Part shown: piece by piece, positions 1 to 10,734 of the stretch | Layout of the letters: each line of letters begins with the position of its first letter | Numbering within the stretch: the stretch's first letter is position 1 | Assembly: GCF_037975245.1 (NCBI RefSeq) | Contig: NC_092573.1 | Span: 20,039,265 to 20,103,264 of the forward strand | DNA: 64,000 bases | DNA from: Apostichopus japonicus | Lineage: Eukaryota; Echinodermata; Holothuroidea; Aspidochirotida; Stichopodidae | Direction: 5' to 3' | Position numbers and translations under genes: made by a program | Notes under the pieces: model-generated | Seen by the model: only the letters and a program-made list of their open reading frames with translations | Told to the model about the DNA's origin: nothing | Databases searched by the model: none

Positions 1-275
1 CACTGCTTGTACTCGCGACCCAGTGACTTATGCAGCAAAGATATATAACTTGAATATAACTGCATGTAAGAATCAGATAAAAAAGCGGAACAAAGAAGAG
101 AAGAGATATAGATGAAATGGTAAGGCGTAAATAAACATTCTAAAATTTTCTGAATCTGAAGTAATATTTAATATTCTGGCTGAGGTGGAGGAATGTTGGA
201 TGTCATCGATACCTCTCTCATGCTTAAGACATTCTCTTTGTACTAACTATAGTCTTTAACGATTAGTATACTTAC
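1..275. other. Intron of gene A running to the window edge
   Basis: AT-rich DNA after the donor of exon 5. No coding similarity to exon 6 of genes B or C is seen, so the next exon lies off the left edge. Confidence 0.6.
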
Positions 276-329
276 AAAATTTCCAAATATCCAATGCCAT
301 CCGTTGCTAAGGAGTTCTGTTTCAAAAGC
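276..329 (-). CDS. Gene A exon 5: WHWIFGNF mini-exon
   Basis: A 54-bp exon (18 codons, phase 0 on both sides) encoding AFETELLSNGWHWIFGNF. Acceptor ATTACAG, donor GTAAGT. It is almost the same peptide as gene B exon 5 and has the same length. It is the last exon of gene A inside the window. Confidence 0.9.
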
Positions 330-3300
330 CTGTAATGGAAGCGAACTATAGCCAATTATTATAATTTTTATTATTAAATTTCAAAGGTGAGGGTGGGTTC
401 CAATTTAACGTAACCATATTTTATAAATTATCCTTTATAAATAAAGGTTTATTAAAAGAGTCATATATGCAGAAATGAGTCCAACGTTTCATGGACCTAT
501 AATGAACTTTCAGACTGACTTCTATATACGCCTCGAACCTGCAGTGATCACGTGATCATGAAGACGGCAGTATCACATATAATATTCATGATCTTTGAAA
601 GTACTGATTTCCTTTTGTTCTATGAGAATAAACATAACAAAAGACGAAGGAACATATATTATAACGTATATTATAAGCCCGTGGCTATTCTTACAACCAG
701 GAGTAACAATTATTTATAAACTATTCTTACAACATCGGCGAATTTCCGGTTACGCATGCGATGTAAAGTAAATAACGCAACTGCTCATGCGTAACCGGAA
801 ATTATTGTTACCCCTGGTCGTAAAAATAGCCACGTTAAAGCAACTGCGCATGCTTAACCGGAAATTATGGTTACTCCTGGTCGTAAAAACAGCCTATAAA
901 CCGGTACCAACCCCTCTTCCTCCTCTGTAAAGGACATGTGTCACTTACCGTGTCAACCACTTCAACCAAGACGTCTTCGTTAGTAGCATACATTAGAATG
1001 TTTTTGATAACGTTGCTTTTAATGTACTGCGATTGCTCGTAGAAATTTCCTGTATCCAGCTCAATAGGAACTAAGTTCCATCCATATTGCAATCCTTTAG
1101 CTGAAAATCTTTCTACCAAATCGTATGCTAACATTGAAACGAGAAATCACATAGATTAAAACAAAAGACAAGAACAATTAAACAAACACATAAATATGAC
1201 TTATGTAACTTACTTCTATATCTATACTTCTATCTTATAAACTTCTATGCTCTAGCGAGATTAGAAAAGTGACGGAAGTACAAGTTAGCCAAATTGAGAA
1301 CTTAATCATAGTGTACCTATGTATCTCCGTTATGAAAAAGTTATAATCATTTTAATATGGTTAGATTGGGTCCACGTATTCCAAACATGCTAATTTGAAC
1401 ATTTATTCTGTTAGATCGATCGATTTTTTTTTTAATTCATAAAATTTAATGATTGGCCTACAAGATAGAATACAATCTTTTTTCTTACCTACGCCTCCTT
1501 CATGAATGAAGATAAAGCTCTCCCATTTGAAATGAGAGATGACCTCGGTCAACATCTCCTCTACGTCGTCCAGTTTTGGAACCATCTTAAAAGCCCCGGA
1601 GTCGTCGGCCTGGTCCAGGGCCAGCACCGGGCTATACGCATCCCCTATAATACCACCAACATCGTCACAGTCGTCCGCACAGAAGTCGTTTGGTATAATC
1701 AAGGCTGAAGCTCCGGTGTTTCGCATATCATTGCATACTATCATATAGAAAACGATTAGGTCAAATATTTCAACCAATTATTAAAGCCAAAATCTTTCAG
1801 AAAATATTCATGAACCAAAGGTCCGCAGTTATTATATAGCTTTTTATTATAGAATTTAAATTAATAGATTGAATACATAGAATTTGTAATTGTAGTTATT
1901 AAGTTATTATACAGTCGCACACACACATACACACATGACGTCATTAACAGAAAAGGCGGGAAAACGTTTTCATCTTTCTATCGAACTATAGCATAATTTG
2001 AGTAGCCTATTCGAATATACCCAGTATATGACATTTATTGAATATTTTGTTAAGTTCTAATTTGTTGATTCAAAATATATGCGTTTTTCTTTGAAATGGT
2101 ATTCACTAAACTAGTCTCTGTAAGGCGTTTTAATCGACTAACTGACTTGACCCTCTGTCAAGAAGTTCGACGCCTTTCTTTTTTTCATGTGTGCAGTGAG
2201 ACTTTAAAACGAACGAAGAGAAATATTTCTTGACATACTTTGGAAGACACTGTGGAAGAGCCATCGATTGTAGTAACTGCTATCTTCCAGTGCGTTGTTA
2301 TGTATCAAATTGATCTGATCTCCAGTCGCAAGGATATTGCCGTCGTTGACAAAAGTGGAAGCGTCTATCATAATCTCTTTGTACAAGTCGTTTGCTGCAG
2401 TGAACTTTCCATACATTGATACTGTACAATTAATATGGAGAGAGAGAGAGAGAGAGAGAGAGAAACAGGGGGGAAATTATAGAACAAGCACAGAGTCATT
2501 TATTATATATACATATGAAGTTTCCGCTGAATATATCTTAAAGTTTGTGAAATGCATGTTGATTATATGTATTCTGGGTACCAACCTGCGCAAACCCGGC
2601 AACGTTACTCCTTACTAACATGCATGAAGAATAAGCCTACTTCTTTTTTCAAAATATTTCTCGATACGAGGTTGCTGTAAGGTTTAGTGAAATACTCAAT
2701 CAAAAGTAGGGCTAGGTGTGAATTGCCAGTTTTAGGGCTCATCTGGATGGCATCAAATCCAATAGGGCGTCAGTTTTCTTCCTTCGTTTATTTCGGAGGG
2801 GGGGGGGGTGTGATGAGGGGTAATTAATGCGATGGGAGGGACACCAAGCACTGAGCCAAGCCATGCATACGTCTCGTACGCTATCTCCGGTCTATCGATT
2901 CCCTGCACAGTGCACAAACTGAGTAACTTTGTCGATTTATGTTGTTACTCCTACTATACTATACAGGGCGTTAATACAAAGTAATGATGCTAATTGCAGC
3001 TCTCTATTGGAGGGGTGGGGTGGGTGATGGGGTGGGGTGATGGCGTTGTGGGAAGAGCACTTTTTTCAGTACTGCACAAAATCTGAATATATTCGATAGG
3101 AAATCTATATGTGTTTCTGAAATCATAGCAGATATGGTATAAGTATGAATATATGTAAGTATGGACATTTGCAGATCACTATACAATACCACACAACGTT
3201 CTGCCCGATAATACCAATTTGTTCATCAAATCATTCTATGCTTTCCGTGCTCGAATATCGACGGCCTACACATGGGCACTTCCGAGCAACTGTACTTCTA

Positions 3301-3560
3301 TATAACACTTCGTTTATGTGATAGACCTATATCTATAAACCTTCTTTTCAGCGTAGTTCAAATTTGTGAGAAAAAACTTCAAAGAGCTGTAGAATCGATT
3401 GAAATCTGCAATCTTTTCAACAACAAAAACTCAGATAGTAAGGAGTTCTTCAAATACGCATGAATACACGCACACACTTACCTATTTTAATGTTTTCGCT
3501 TGCGACCGACGTCAGTAAGACGGTGATTAGAAACAGACAACTCCATCCTCGTTGAATCAT
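276..3560 (-). CDS. Gene A: iGluR-like receptor, N-terminal part (partial, leaves window on left)
   Basis: Five exons on the minus strand: 3482-3560, 2239-2421, 1489-1737, 949-1127 and 276-329. Joined, they read without a stop and match the first five exons of genes B and C in order, size and intron phase (1, 1, 1, 0, 0). They encode a signal peptide and the first lobe of a LIVBP-like amino-terminal domain: the block starting SMYGKF, the conserved ATD cysteine in ICNDMRN, the stretch SGAFKMVP, and a YGW...IKNILMY...WHWIFGNF segment. The rest of the ATD, the ligand-binding domain and the channel must lie left of base 276. The family consists of plasma-membrane receptors. Nothing in the visible part is broken. 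Because the channel half is not seen, the iGluR call depends on similarity to the complete neighbours B and C. Confidence 0.85.
681..893. repeat. Foldback (MITE-like) element with an extra arm copy
   Basis: Bases 681-710 (starting GTGGCTATTC) are an imperfect reverse complement of 804-833 (ending AATAGCCAC). An inner pair around AATTTCCGGTTACGCATG and CATGCGTAACCGGAAATT extends the hairpin. A third, direct copy of the right arm follows at 834-893 (CGCATGC, AACCGGAAATTA, CTCCTGGTCGTAAAAA). No coding sequence is present. It lies in a gene A intron next to the donor of exon 4. Confidence 0.75.
949..1127 (-). CDS. Gene A exon 4: ATD lobe, YGW/IKNILMY segment
   Basis: Acceptor TGTTAG, donor GTAAGT. 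It encodes AYDLVERFSAKGLQYGW through VLVEVVDT and ends in phase 0. It is 179 bp, the same as gene B exon 4. A foldback repeat begins about 56 bp past the donor inside the following intron. Confidence 0.9.
1489..1737 (-). CDS. Gene A exon 3: ATD core with conserved Cys
   Basis: Acceptor ATGATAG, donor GTAAG. It encodes ICNDMRNTGASALIIPNDFC, then a DAYSPVLALDQ stretch and [15 protein letters not shown]. The first Cys sits where iGluR ATDs carry the Cys that pairs with one late in the ATD. It is 249 bp with phases 1 and 1, matching the paralogs. Confidence 0.9.
1738..2238. other. Gene A intron 2, nothing notable
   Basis: AT-rich intron. The only motif seen is a perfect palindromic TGACGTCA at about 1936-1943, which could be a CREB/ATF site or chance. 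Confidence 0.5.
2239..2421 (-). CDS. Gene A exon 2: start of the ATD
   Basis: The acceptor TTGTACAG lies just upstream and a GTATGT donor follows. It encodes [17 protein letters not shown] and on to HSVFQ. It is 183 bp with phases 1 and 1, the same as gene B exon 2. Compared with B, the helix DLYK(E/Q)(I/V)MIDA and the GD/GN turn are kept. Confidence 0.88.
2422..3481. repeat. Gene A intron 1 with (GA)n and poly-G tracts
   Basis: The intron holds a (GA)n microsatellite at about 2437-2463, only about 15 bp upstream of the exon 2 acceptor on the gene strand (where it reads CT-rich), plus poly-G near 2796-2808 and a G-rich patch at 3008-3050. No exon-like sequence was seen. Confidence 0.7.
3482..3560 (-). 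CDS. Gene A exon 1: start codon and signal peptide
   Basis: ATG at 3560-3558. It encodes a Met, a short polar start, a hydrophobic core (CLFLITVLLTSVA) and then SENIKI. It ends with one base of a split codon before a GTAAGT-type donor. The layout equals exon 1 of genes B and C, and the 79-bp length is the same as in B. The start is chosen because it is the only ATG that gives a signal peptide, and the paralogs begin at the equivalent place. Confidence 0.85.
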
Positions 3561-4947
3561 GATGATCAGTATTTAACTGTAAGCTGGACAGCATGCCCCC
3601 CTCACTTACTCTAGTTCCAAATTTCCGAATAAGGGATTAAAGAGATTAATATATTAACAGAATATTTGTCTAGCTTGAATAACAGCTGCACACACCATTA
3701 ACATTTTCCGTATGACTATTGTTACCTCCAATGAACAAAATGTTCAGTTACAGTATACACCACAGAGATTGTATAGATAATGTTGATTCTATAGGGCGGG
3801 AATTGATGACGTCATAGGTATTTTCGACCAATGAGTTTCAATTTATTTTGCTCATCGTAAAAATATTTGTTGGTTAAGCTAAGAAAACGCAAAAAAGAAG
3901 AAAGAATGCTTAGACTAAATAGTCAAAGTAGTTCGAGTCGTCAGTTATAGCATTTCCCCCAAACGTTTGTTTTTCCCCTTGTCCAAGTACTGACGTTCCA
4001 CTTGGTATACACAGTATTATAGCATATGGTTCACGTAGATCGACGAAACTAATAAAAATGTCTTATTTAAACATATAAAAAAGGTACGAGATCCACATAC
4101 CCCCACACCAGTGTATATATATATGCTATTCTGTTCTAACAGTAAACCTTAAATCATTGCAACGTTTTTATGTTTTTGTAAATGTAAACACACTTGATGA
4201 ATATCTGTGAAAACGACGTTTTCATATCATCCCTTGTGTAAATATTAAAAGAGATAACATTTGGTTTTTATATCTTCTGGGTCATATAGCTTGTAAATGC
4301 CTTTCAAATGTGAGAACTGTAATTTTTATTCGTTATTATTATTTTTTTTCAAGTAGCTCAGGCCTGGGTTGTTTGTCTTATGTTACATGCTTTATGGTTA
4401 AGTATAGCAAAGGGGGGGGGGGGGGGGTAATGGTGATATAAACTATGCATGCGTCATGGGCAGGTGATAAGAACACGAAATTGTTGGCTGACTGAATTCG
4501 TGAAATTCAACTGTTCAGGTAATGTCAAAATTCGATCAAGTGGCGTGTAAGGATGTGAGTCAATTTTTCGGAAATAGTTTGGGGGTGAGAAATTATACCG
4601 TTCGTAAATTCCCCGGAAAATTACTGCAATTTTAAAAATTGACAGGGGCGGATCCAGGGGGGGCCGACCCGGCCCCGCCCCCCCCCCCCCTTTTTGGAAA
4701 TCAGTTGCGTTTTTTATGTGGGAGTACTTCAAATTCCTAATAGGCATAACTTGGTGAAAGAAAAGCCTAATATATATCCAGCTGCTCTTCCCTGAAACGC
4801 GATCGGTTTTATTCCAAATTTGAAACTAAGGCAATTATCAGGCCTACGCGACATCACGTATTAATTAGATACGGCTCAGTACTGTAGTGCTGACTATTAC
4901 TGTCAGGGAAAATCAATGTACAGTTAGCAAGTATATCATAATTATCT
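3561..4947. other. Spacer upstream of gene A
   Basis: Apart from the promoter-like motifs, it is AT-rich DNA with poly-G at about 4411-4427. A hAT-like terminus lies at 4643-4691: CAGGGGCGGATCC followed by long G and C runs. A matching inverted end, CCTGGATCCGCCCCTG, stands at 7623-7638. No gene is seen. Confidence 0.55.
3794..3834. promoter_or_regulatory. Putative gene A promoter: GC-box, CRE, inverted CCAAT
   Basis: GGGCGGG at 3794-3800, a perfect palindromic CRE TGACGTCA at 3807-3814, and GACCAATGA at 3826-3834 (an inverted CCAAT box read from the gene strand), all 234-274 bp upstream of the start codon. A similar trio stands upstream of gene B. No transcript evidence is available, so this is an inference from motif and position. 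Confidence 0.4.
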
Positions 4948-7207
4948 GAATGAAAGGGGGTGTAGGCGGTTTTACACTATCTAACGCAACGTAGTCGCCA
5001 AGAACCTGAAGTATTTTTAAGGGAGGGCCCGAGGAACATGAACTTATAGCATGCTCCTCGTGGTGAAACGTATACAATTGCACTTATTAGGTGAATTGAG
5101 TGTACTGTTAATAGTAGGAGAGACTAGTGTAGGTTCTTATGACCAACTAGACCGGTTTCTGCTTTCAAACTTTATAGGAGGAGCTTCATCAGTAGTAGCC
5201 TTTGAATATTTTATATTCGGCCTGGGCGTCTCGTTCTCAAAATGCATCTATTTTCTGTGCACGAGTTTTTATGGACTCATAGTGCAGCTATAAGAGCATC
5301 TAAAAGAGCTTCGTGTGAACCTTGAGAGTCAGCTGATTCTTCGTTAGTATGAAACCTTGAGTTAACAAGTAAATCTTTGAGATTTTGGGCCCTTTTGTAG
5401 GCTAGAATCGGTTCTTTTGGAAACGGTTTGGATAATTCCGCGTGCAGGGGCGTAGCGAGCGGGGGGGGGGGTGGGGGTGTCACACCCCCAATAATTTGGT
5501 CGCTGTCGGCAAATTTTGGGTCTGTCGGCAAAAGGAGAAAAGGTGAAGAGAGCGGAAGGGGAAGAAAGAAGGAAAGCTGAATAGAGAAAAGGAGAACGGG
5601 AGCTTCTTTATCGGTTATTTCGATTTTCCAGTTCTTCATCTGATAAACTCATTCACCAATCCAATCACCCGACGCCTGCAAGTTAAAAACCTCTCGGCAA
5701 ATAACTGATAATGTCACGGCCGTCAGTATAGCTACTGTAGCCAGGCTCAGCTAGACGAGTGCCAGAATCGCCAGCAACTCAGTGAAAGAAATAGAATTAA
5801 AGGCTTCCGTATAGGCCGCAGCCCATGAGTCGTGCTATCGTGTGACAACGTGTTGTTATTATCCTCTGTTCAGAATGACGTCATCGCAGATGTCATTCGT
5901 TCTCCGTGGAAAACTTAAGGACACGGCTCACGAATTGTACACAATATTTAACGTTTCTCGCTTGTATATCAATGAATGTTGTTATTTCTCATTACCGGAA
6001 AGTTTTCTGAACATTTTCATCACGAAGTTTCACTATTTCAACGATTGGTAAAAGAGAAAACACAGTTCGATAATTGGTCCCAATTAATTCTTCTTCTGCC
6101 GACTGCCATAAAAATAATATCGAAATGGAAATTCTACGGTGCCAAATTTGACTTAAAATATGCACCAGATTGCATCTAAGGACGTTTCAAAACTAAAAAT
6201 TTTCCAAAGGGGAGGGGGTGTCCCCCTCCCCCATTTCAGTCACCACTTCCAGATCCGTTGGCAAATCAAATCCTCCACACCCCCCCCCCCCCAAACAAAA
6301 AACCAGTTTCTCTGTGAACGCATTCTATTTCTGTAAGAAATCAGTCTCATTGTTACATAGACGTGCGTATCGTAAGACTTCCCCTTTAATGAAGCCTTTA
6401 AAAGTGGCAAGTGGGTGTGCAGAGTTTCTGTCGAGGTATTGGAAGGTTTCCGTGGGTTTGGTGTAGACTTTGCATGGTGTCTAATAACCCATTGGTTTCA
6501 AACCTTGGACCTTTGAAGATTTTCAAATCTAGGTATGTTACCTCGGTGTGTAATATTTCTACCGTCAACTTTAAGAAGCGGTGAATTTCATTCAACCTGT
6601 TTACTAGTTGTTCAAGTTCCTGAGGTGAACCGTCGTAAAAGCAATAGAATTTCATCTCTATAACGGAGCCATTTTAAGATTTTATTATCTGTCGGTAAAA
6701 TCTGGTTTTCCAGTCTATGTATGACGATATCACAGATTTCCGGAGAGGCTTGGCTACCCATGGCGCAACCGATCTTTTGTAGATAGAATTGGTTATTGAA
6801 CTCGAAACAGTTTCTTGTTAAAAATATGTTCAATTATTTTGCGCATGGATATGGAAGATATATTATTTATTCCATATTCGCTTTTTTCCGCCTTCTCATT
6901 AGACTTCTTTGCATATATCTAATGCCTCCTCTTGGGGAGTATTGGTATACATGGCGACGGCATCGAGTGTAGCAAGTACTACTGCTTTTGGTAACGGGGT
7001 GGCTTCCACAATTTTCAGAATGTGATTTTCACATAGGTGCTTTGTTTTAATACAATAGGAAGCAAGAAATAGTCCACAAATTCCGATATTTTTTTCGGTC
7101 GGTGATCCGTTTCCGCTTATTATCGGGCCCTCCCTTAAAAATACTTCAGGTTCTTGGCGACAACGTTGCGTTAGATAGTGTAAAACCGCCTACACCCCCT
7201 TTCATTA
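4948..7207 (-). mobile_element. Degenerate Penelope-like retroelement bounded by inverted repeats
   Basis: Bases 4948-5031 and 7124-7207 are near-perfect inverted repeats of about 84 bp (sharing GTGTAGGCGGTTTTACACTA and AAGAACCTGAAGTATTTTTA). Between them the minus strand carries broken reverse-transcriptase pieces typical of Penelope-like elements: LATLDAVAMYTNTPQEE (motif A area, about 6905-6990), IGCAMGSQASPEICD (about 6720-6780), a LRYRDE remnant where the family has its catalytic Y-x-DD, VTYLDLKIF (about 6510-6550), then in other frames YTKPTETFQYLDRNSAHP (about 6400-6460) and a thumb-like FPKEPILAYKRAQNLKDLLV (about 5360-5430). Frameshifts and stops show it is dead. PLEs often carry LTR-like or inverted terminal copies, which fits. 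No GIY-YIG domain was recognised. Confidence 0.75.
5445..5520. mobile_element. GC-rich hAT-like terminus inserted in the Penelope-like element
   Basis: CAGGGGCGTAGCGAGC followed by a long G run interrupts the retroelement between its RT and thumb remnants. The CAGGGGCG start recalls hAT-type terminal inverted repeats, but no transposase or partner end was firmly placed. Confidence 0.35.
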
Positions 7208-9573
7208 ATAAGTTAATCATAATTATCTCATTGAATATATCTTGTTTTATGTTTTTTCTTGGGGTGAATCTGGTGTCATAATTTTCGCGCAGAAGAAAAA
7301 AACGAATCGACGCAATAATAGTGTATCCATTGTACATGCACTGTTGAGTGTTGTTAAATATGTGTCTATCGAGGAAAAATATGTGCACAAAAAAAGCGTG
7401 TCTGCAACGTTTCTGGTTTTTCTAGTTTTTGGCGAAATGTTTCACCATTTTGCATCTAAGCACTCACAATTAACCAAAAATTTCCAAAGGTGAGGGGTTG
7501 TCCCCCTCCCCCTTGGAAATTTTTGGCCCCCTCCCTCCCCTCCCTTTTTGACCCCTCCCCTAGGACGCAGATCACTAAAGTGCTACCATCGGGATGTCGG
7601 CCCCCCCCCCCTTTCTCAAAATCCTGGATCCGCCCCTGATTGATATAATTGGCGTGTATGTAATGGCGACCTCCCCTCCACCCCCCTCCACCCCCCCCCC
7701 TCCGACCCAATGAGTTTCTATACGAGTAAGTCTGGTACTGATTTTCTGCCCCAAAATACTGAGGGATTAATGATTTTAAATCATGCTGGATAAATATGAT
7801 ATATTATTCTGTCTTATAATGTTGGGAAACGCAGTTTTGAAAGTTGCATCGAAAGTACGCGATTATTTTTTTCTCTCATTTATATTTGATACATGGATGT
7901 ATTACGTAATAGCTTCATTCTTTTATGTGTAACTGGTTTCATTGAAACAAGTACGGTACACCGAAATAAACTCACAGACATGATATGTAAAATATTATAA
8001 ATTGTATTTGCACAATACAGAAAACAAAAACAAGCAAACACTATACCAAACCATTGCAAACCATAATTGATAATCAAATTGATCAGTTGTGGGTGTGGGG
8101 GGGGGGATTTCTTTTCGTTTACAATATGTTTTTCAATTTTTTTGAGTGATTTGTGATATTAGCCTGCATTCCAAAGAATTCGAGTTCATTAAAAATTGCT
8201 AGAACTAAGTGCATGTCATGCTGGTTTGGATCTGTATATATGGAGATGGTTTCTCCATAAGCTAAACTTTAGACAAGTTGGTTTCATGCTTGTTTAGTTG
8301 GGGAAAAAACACTGAATACAAGGTTAAAAGAAGTTGAGCATTTCTGGATAATATTAGAAAAATGAAGAAATTTGGGTTAACGTATTTTGATATGAGGAAA
8401 CAAACAAATTGCTATATAAAGCCCATAAGATAGAATAAAACAACAAACAAACAACCAACCAATGGTCGTCAAGTGAAATTTCATTGTAAATGTTAAATGT
8501 CTCGTATATGGAAGACATAAGTTGGATTAACTTAGTATCTTAACTTTCCAAAATTATATTAATAATAATAATTAACTTTATAAAGTTGTGCAATACCCCC
8601 CTCCCCAAAAAACAATATATATATATGGAAAAAAAATCAAATGAAAGAAACCCACGTGATAATTGATATTATTACACACGTTTATTCTAAAAAAAAATTG
8701 GGGGGTGGGGGCAAGTTTTAGAAAAATAAACAAAAACTGTAGGTTACAGATGACCTTTAATGTGAAACAATAGAAAAAGGTAAAAAAAAATTATCTGAAA
8801 GACAGTGACCAATTTTTTTAACATGCTCGATTGCCATTGGATTGTAACTTTTGTGTATTTCTTATCAAATCTCTTATGTAACCAATATTTGGCTGCCCTT
8901 ACATTAGCGATGTGTTAACTGGGTTACTATAGGCCAATAAACAGACATCTTGTGTCCCTCAAATAGAATGTAAGGCTTAAATAGTTTAGTTGACAATTTG
9001 TACTGTATTCCATTATTCCTGGTGCCATTTTTATTGAAATGACAGATTGAGTTTTTATGTAGTCTGTATCAAATCTTTGTCGTAACGGTTTTGGTATATG
9101 TATATTAATATATGTGAGTGTGTGTCTTTAATTCAACAATTAAAATGCACATTTTACAAAATTCCTTGAAGATTTTCTTTTAGTGATAATTTTGTCTTAC
9201 TGTGCCTTTGCATAAAAAAGAAATGAAAATTTACACCAATTGGAAACTTTTAGCTGTAATTTTTTTTTGCGATATTGATGACTAATGTGTACGTTTTTTC
9301 CCAAAGAGTGAGAACTCACTTCTCTCAAGGAGTGTCGACAATGCTCACTCTTTAAGAGAGAAATGAATTCAGTCATTCCTCAGTTTACATCCACTCCACT
9401 TGTATAGCCAATATTGTCACCAAGTCACTTTTTCTTTGGAGTGAAATTTCACTCCATTAAAAAAAGGGTCATCATCATCATTGAAACATCTCGAAGAGTG
9501 AATTCTCAATTTTTTGGAAATGTACAGTGCATGTATGCTTGCACAAGCATAAAGCATAAAGCTTTCACATTTT
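7208..9573. other. Spacer between the Penelope-like element and gene B
   Basis: Includes a G/C-rich repeat at 7478-7530 that resembles 6195-6235, a hAT-like end at 7585-7638, and C-rich tracts at about 7678-7703. From about 7740 it is AT-rich with no recognised element. An AATAAA on the minus strand (9035-9030) lies about 540 bp past the gene B stop and could be its polyadenylation signal. Confidence 0.5.
9030..9035 (-). promoter_or_regulatory. Possible polyadenylation signal of gene B
   Basis: AATAAA on the minus strand about 540 bp downstream of the stop codon. AATAAA is frequent in AT-rich DNA, so the call is weak. Confidence 0.25.
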
Positions 9574-10734
9574 TTACAACCAATCTCCTCCCCCTTTCGC
9601 CCCTGGGAGAAATTCTTCTGCCTTATCCTTATCCTTATCATCCGGCCGTTGTCTTCTTTTCACCCGAGTGAATTGTCTTGGGGGATTATCGGTCTTCCAG
9701 AGGAGGTAATAAAGGACCTCTATGAAGAATATAATCAGACTTCCACCTATTCCGATCAGCATTAAGTAATACACACCCTGTAAGTCGTGAAGGATGAACG
9801 AACCTCGAGCACTTTCTTTGAAGTTACTCGCTGGACAATTGAGGTTGTTACTGTACTGTCTGTTCACGATCTCCTCGATGACCCCACGATTACGTAACAC
9901 ATTGATGGCGTAGGTCAGCTGGTCACGGAGTGGAGAACCAGAGGCAGTTGCGAAACCAAAGGTGATATTCCCTAGAGTCCTTCCCGTAATATACAATCGG
10001 CAAGGTTTCCTCAGAGCTGCATATTCAAGAATCTTATCCTCTCCGATGAGTGTGAAATAACCGTCCCACTGTCTACGAATGCGCCCAACAGCCAACTCTA
10101 TGCTGCGTTCGATGGGATCTATACGTGAATTCAAAATCCTGTCGAACACCTCTCGGTCGATTTCGTCACCATAGCGATAGAGATCGTACGCTGGGCTGAA
10201 TCGAACGATACCGAAGTGAAACTGATCTTGCATCAACAAGTCGGCTTGATCTTGTACTTTCAAAGCCGTCTTTGAGAACTTAAAGACAGTATTAACGTTC
10301 CATAGGTACAGGAAGGTTATACTAATGGCGAAGAAAAACCAAAAGGCGGCAAGAATTCTAAAAGCCCATGATCGTGGTCCTCGGATGTAACCCTGCCAGA
10401 AACCGGTTGAAAGAACAAATAGTATCGCATCCGGCAGAGTGTACGTCCGTCCGTCGTCTGCGCTCACCAAATTTCGCTTCGAGCGTCCCCGCCATTCGTA
10501 AGGGTCGTAACGGCCAATCAGCCAAGCTAGGAGGGATATAAAGACGAAGCCGACCAGGAGGAGAAACCAAGAGGCGAGGCTTAGAGGATAAACCAAAACA
10601 AAGGGATACTCGAAGGTAAAGGAAGGGTGGACCAGTAGCAGCTTGGCGTTACTGACGTACCACGGAATGGTAAAATCGACATCTTTTTCCCGCGCTGCGT
10701 TTACCTGAAGTGCGCCCATGATAATGTCAGCGTC
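9574..10734 (-). CDS. Gene B exon 11: S1 end, M1, pore loop, M3, S2, M4, tail
   Basis: A single 1161-bp exon from acceptor TTTTTCAG to stop TAA. It encodes [50 protein letters not shown], the aberrant M3 ([17 protein letters not shown]), [17 protein letters not shown], and M4 ([19 protein letters not shown]). A basic/acidic cytoplasmic stretch ([15 protein letters not shown]) precedes the final GGGDWL. Confidence 0.95.
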   Translation of the reverse strand, partial: DADIIMGALQVNAAREKDVDFTIPWYVSNAKLLLVHPSFTFEYPFVLVYPLSLASWFLLLVGFVFISLLAWLIGRYDPYEWRGRSKRNLVSADDGRTYTLPDAILFVLSTGFWQGYIRGPRSWAFRILAAFWFFFAISITFLYLWNVNTVFKFSKTALKVQDQADLLMQDQFHFGIVRFSPAYDLYRYGDEIDREVFDRILNSRIDPIERSIELAVGRIRRQWDGYFTLIGEDKILEYAALRKPCRLYITGRTLGNITFGFATASGSPLRDQLTYAINVLRNRGVIEEIVNRQYSNNLNCPASNFKESARGSFILHDLQGVYYLMLIGIGGSLIIFFIEVLYYLLWKTDNPPRQFTRVKRRQRPDDKDKDKAEEFLPGAKGGGDWL

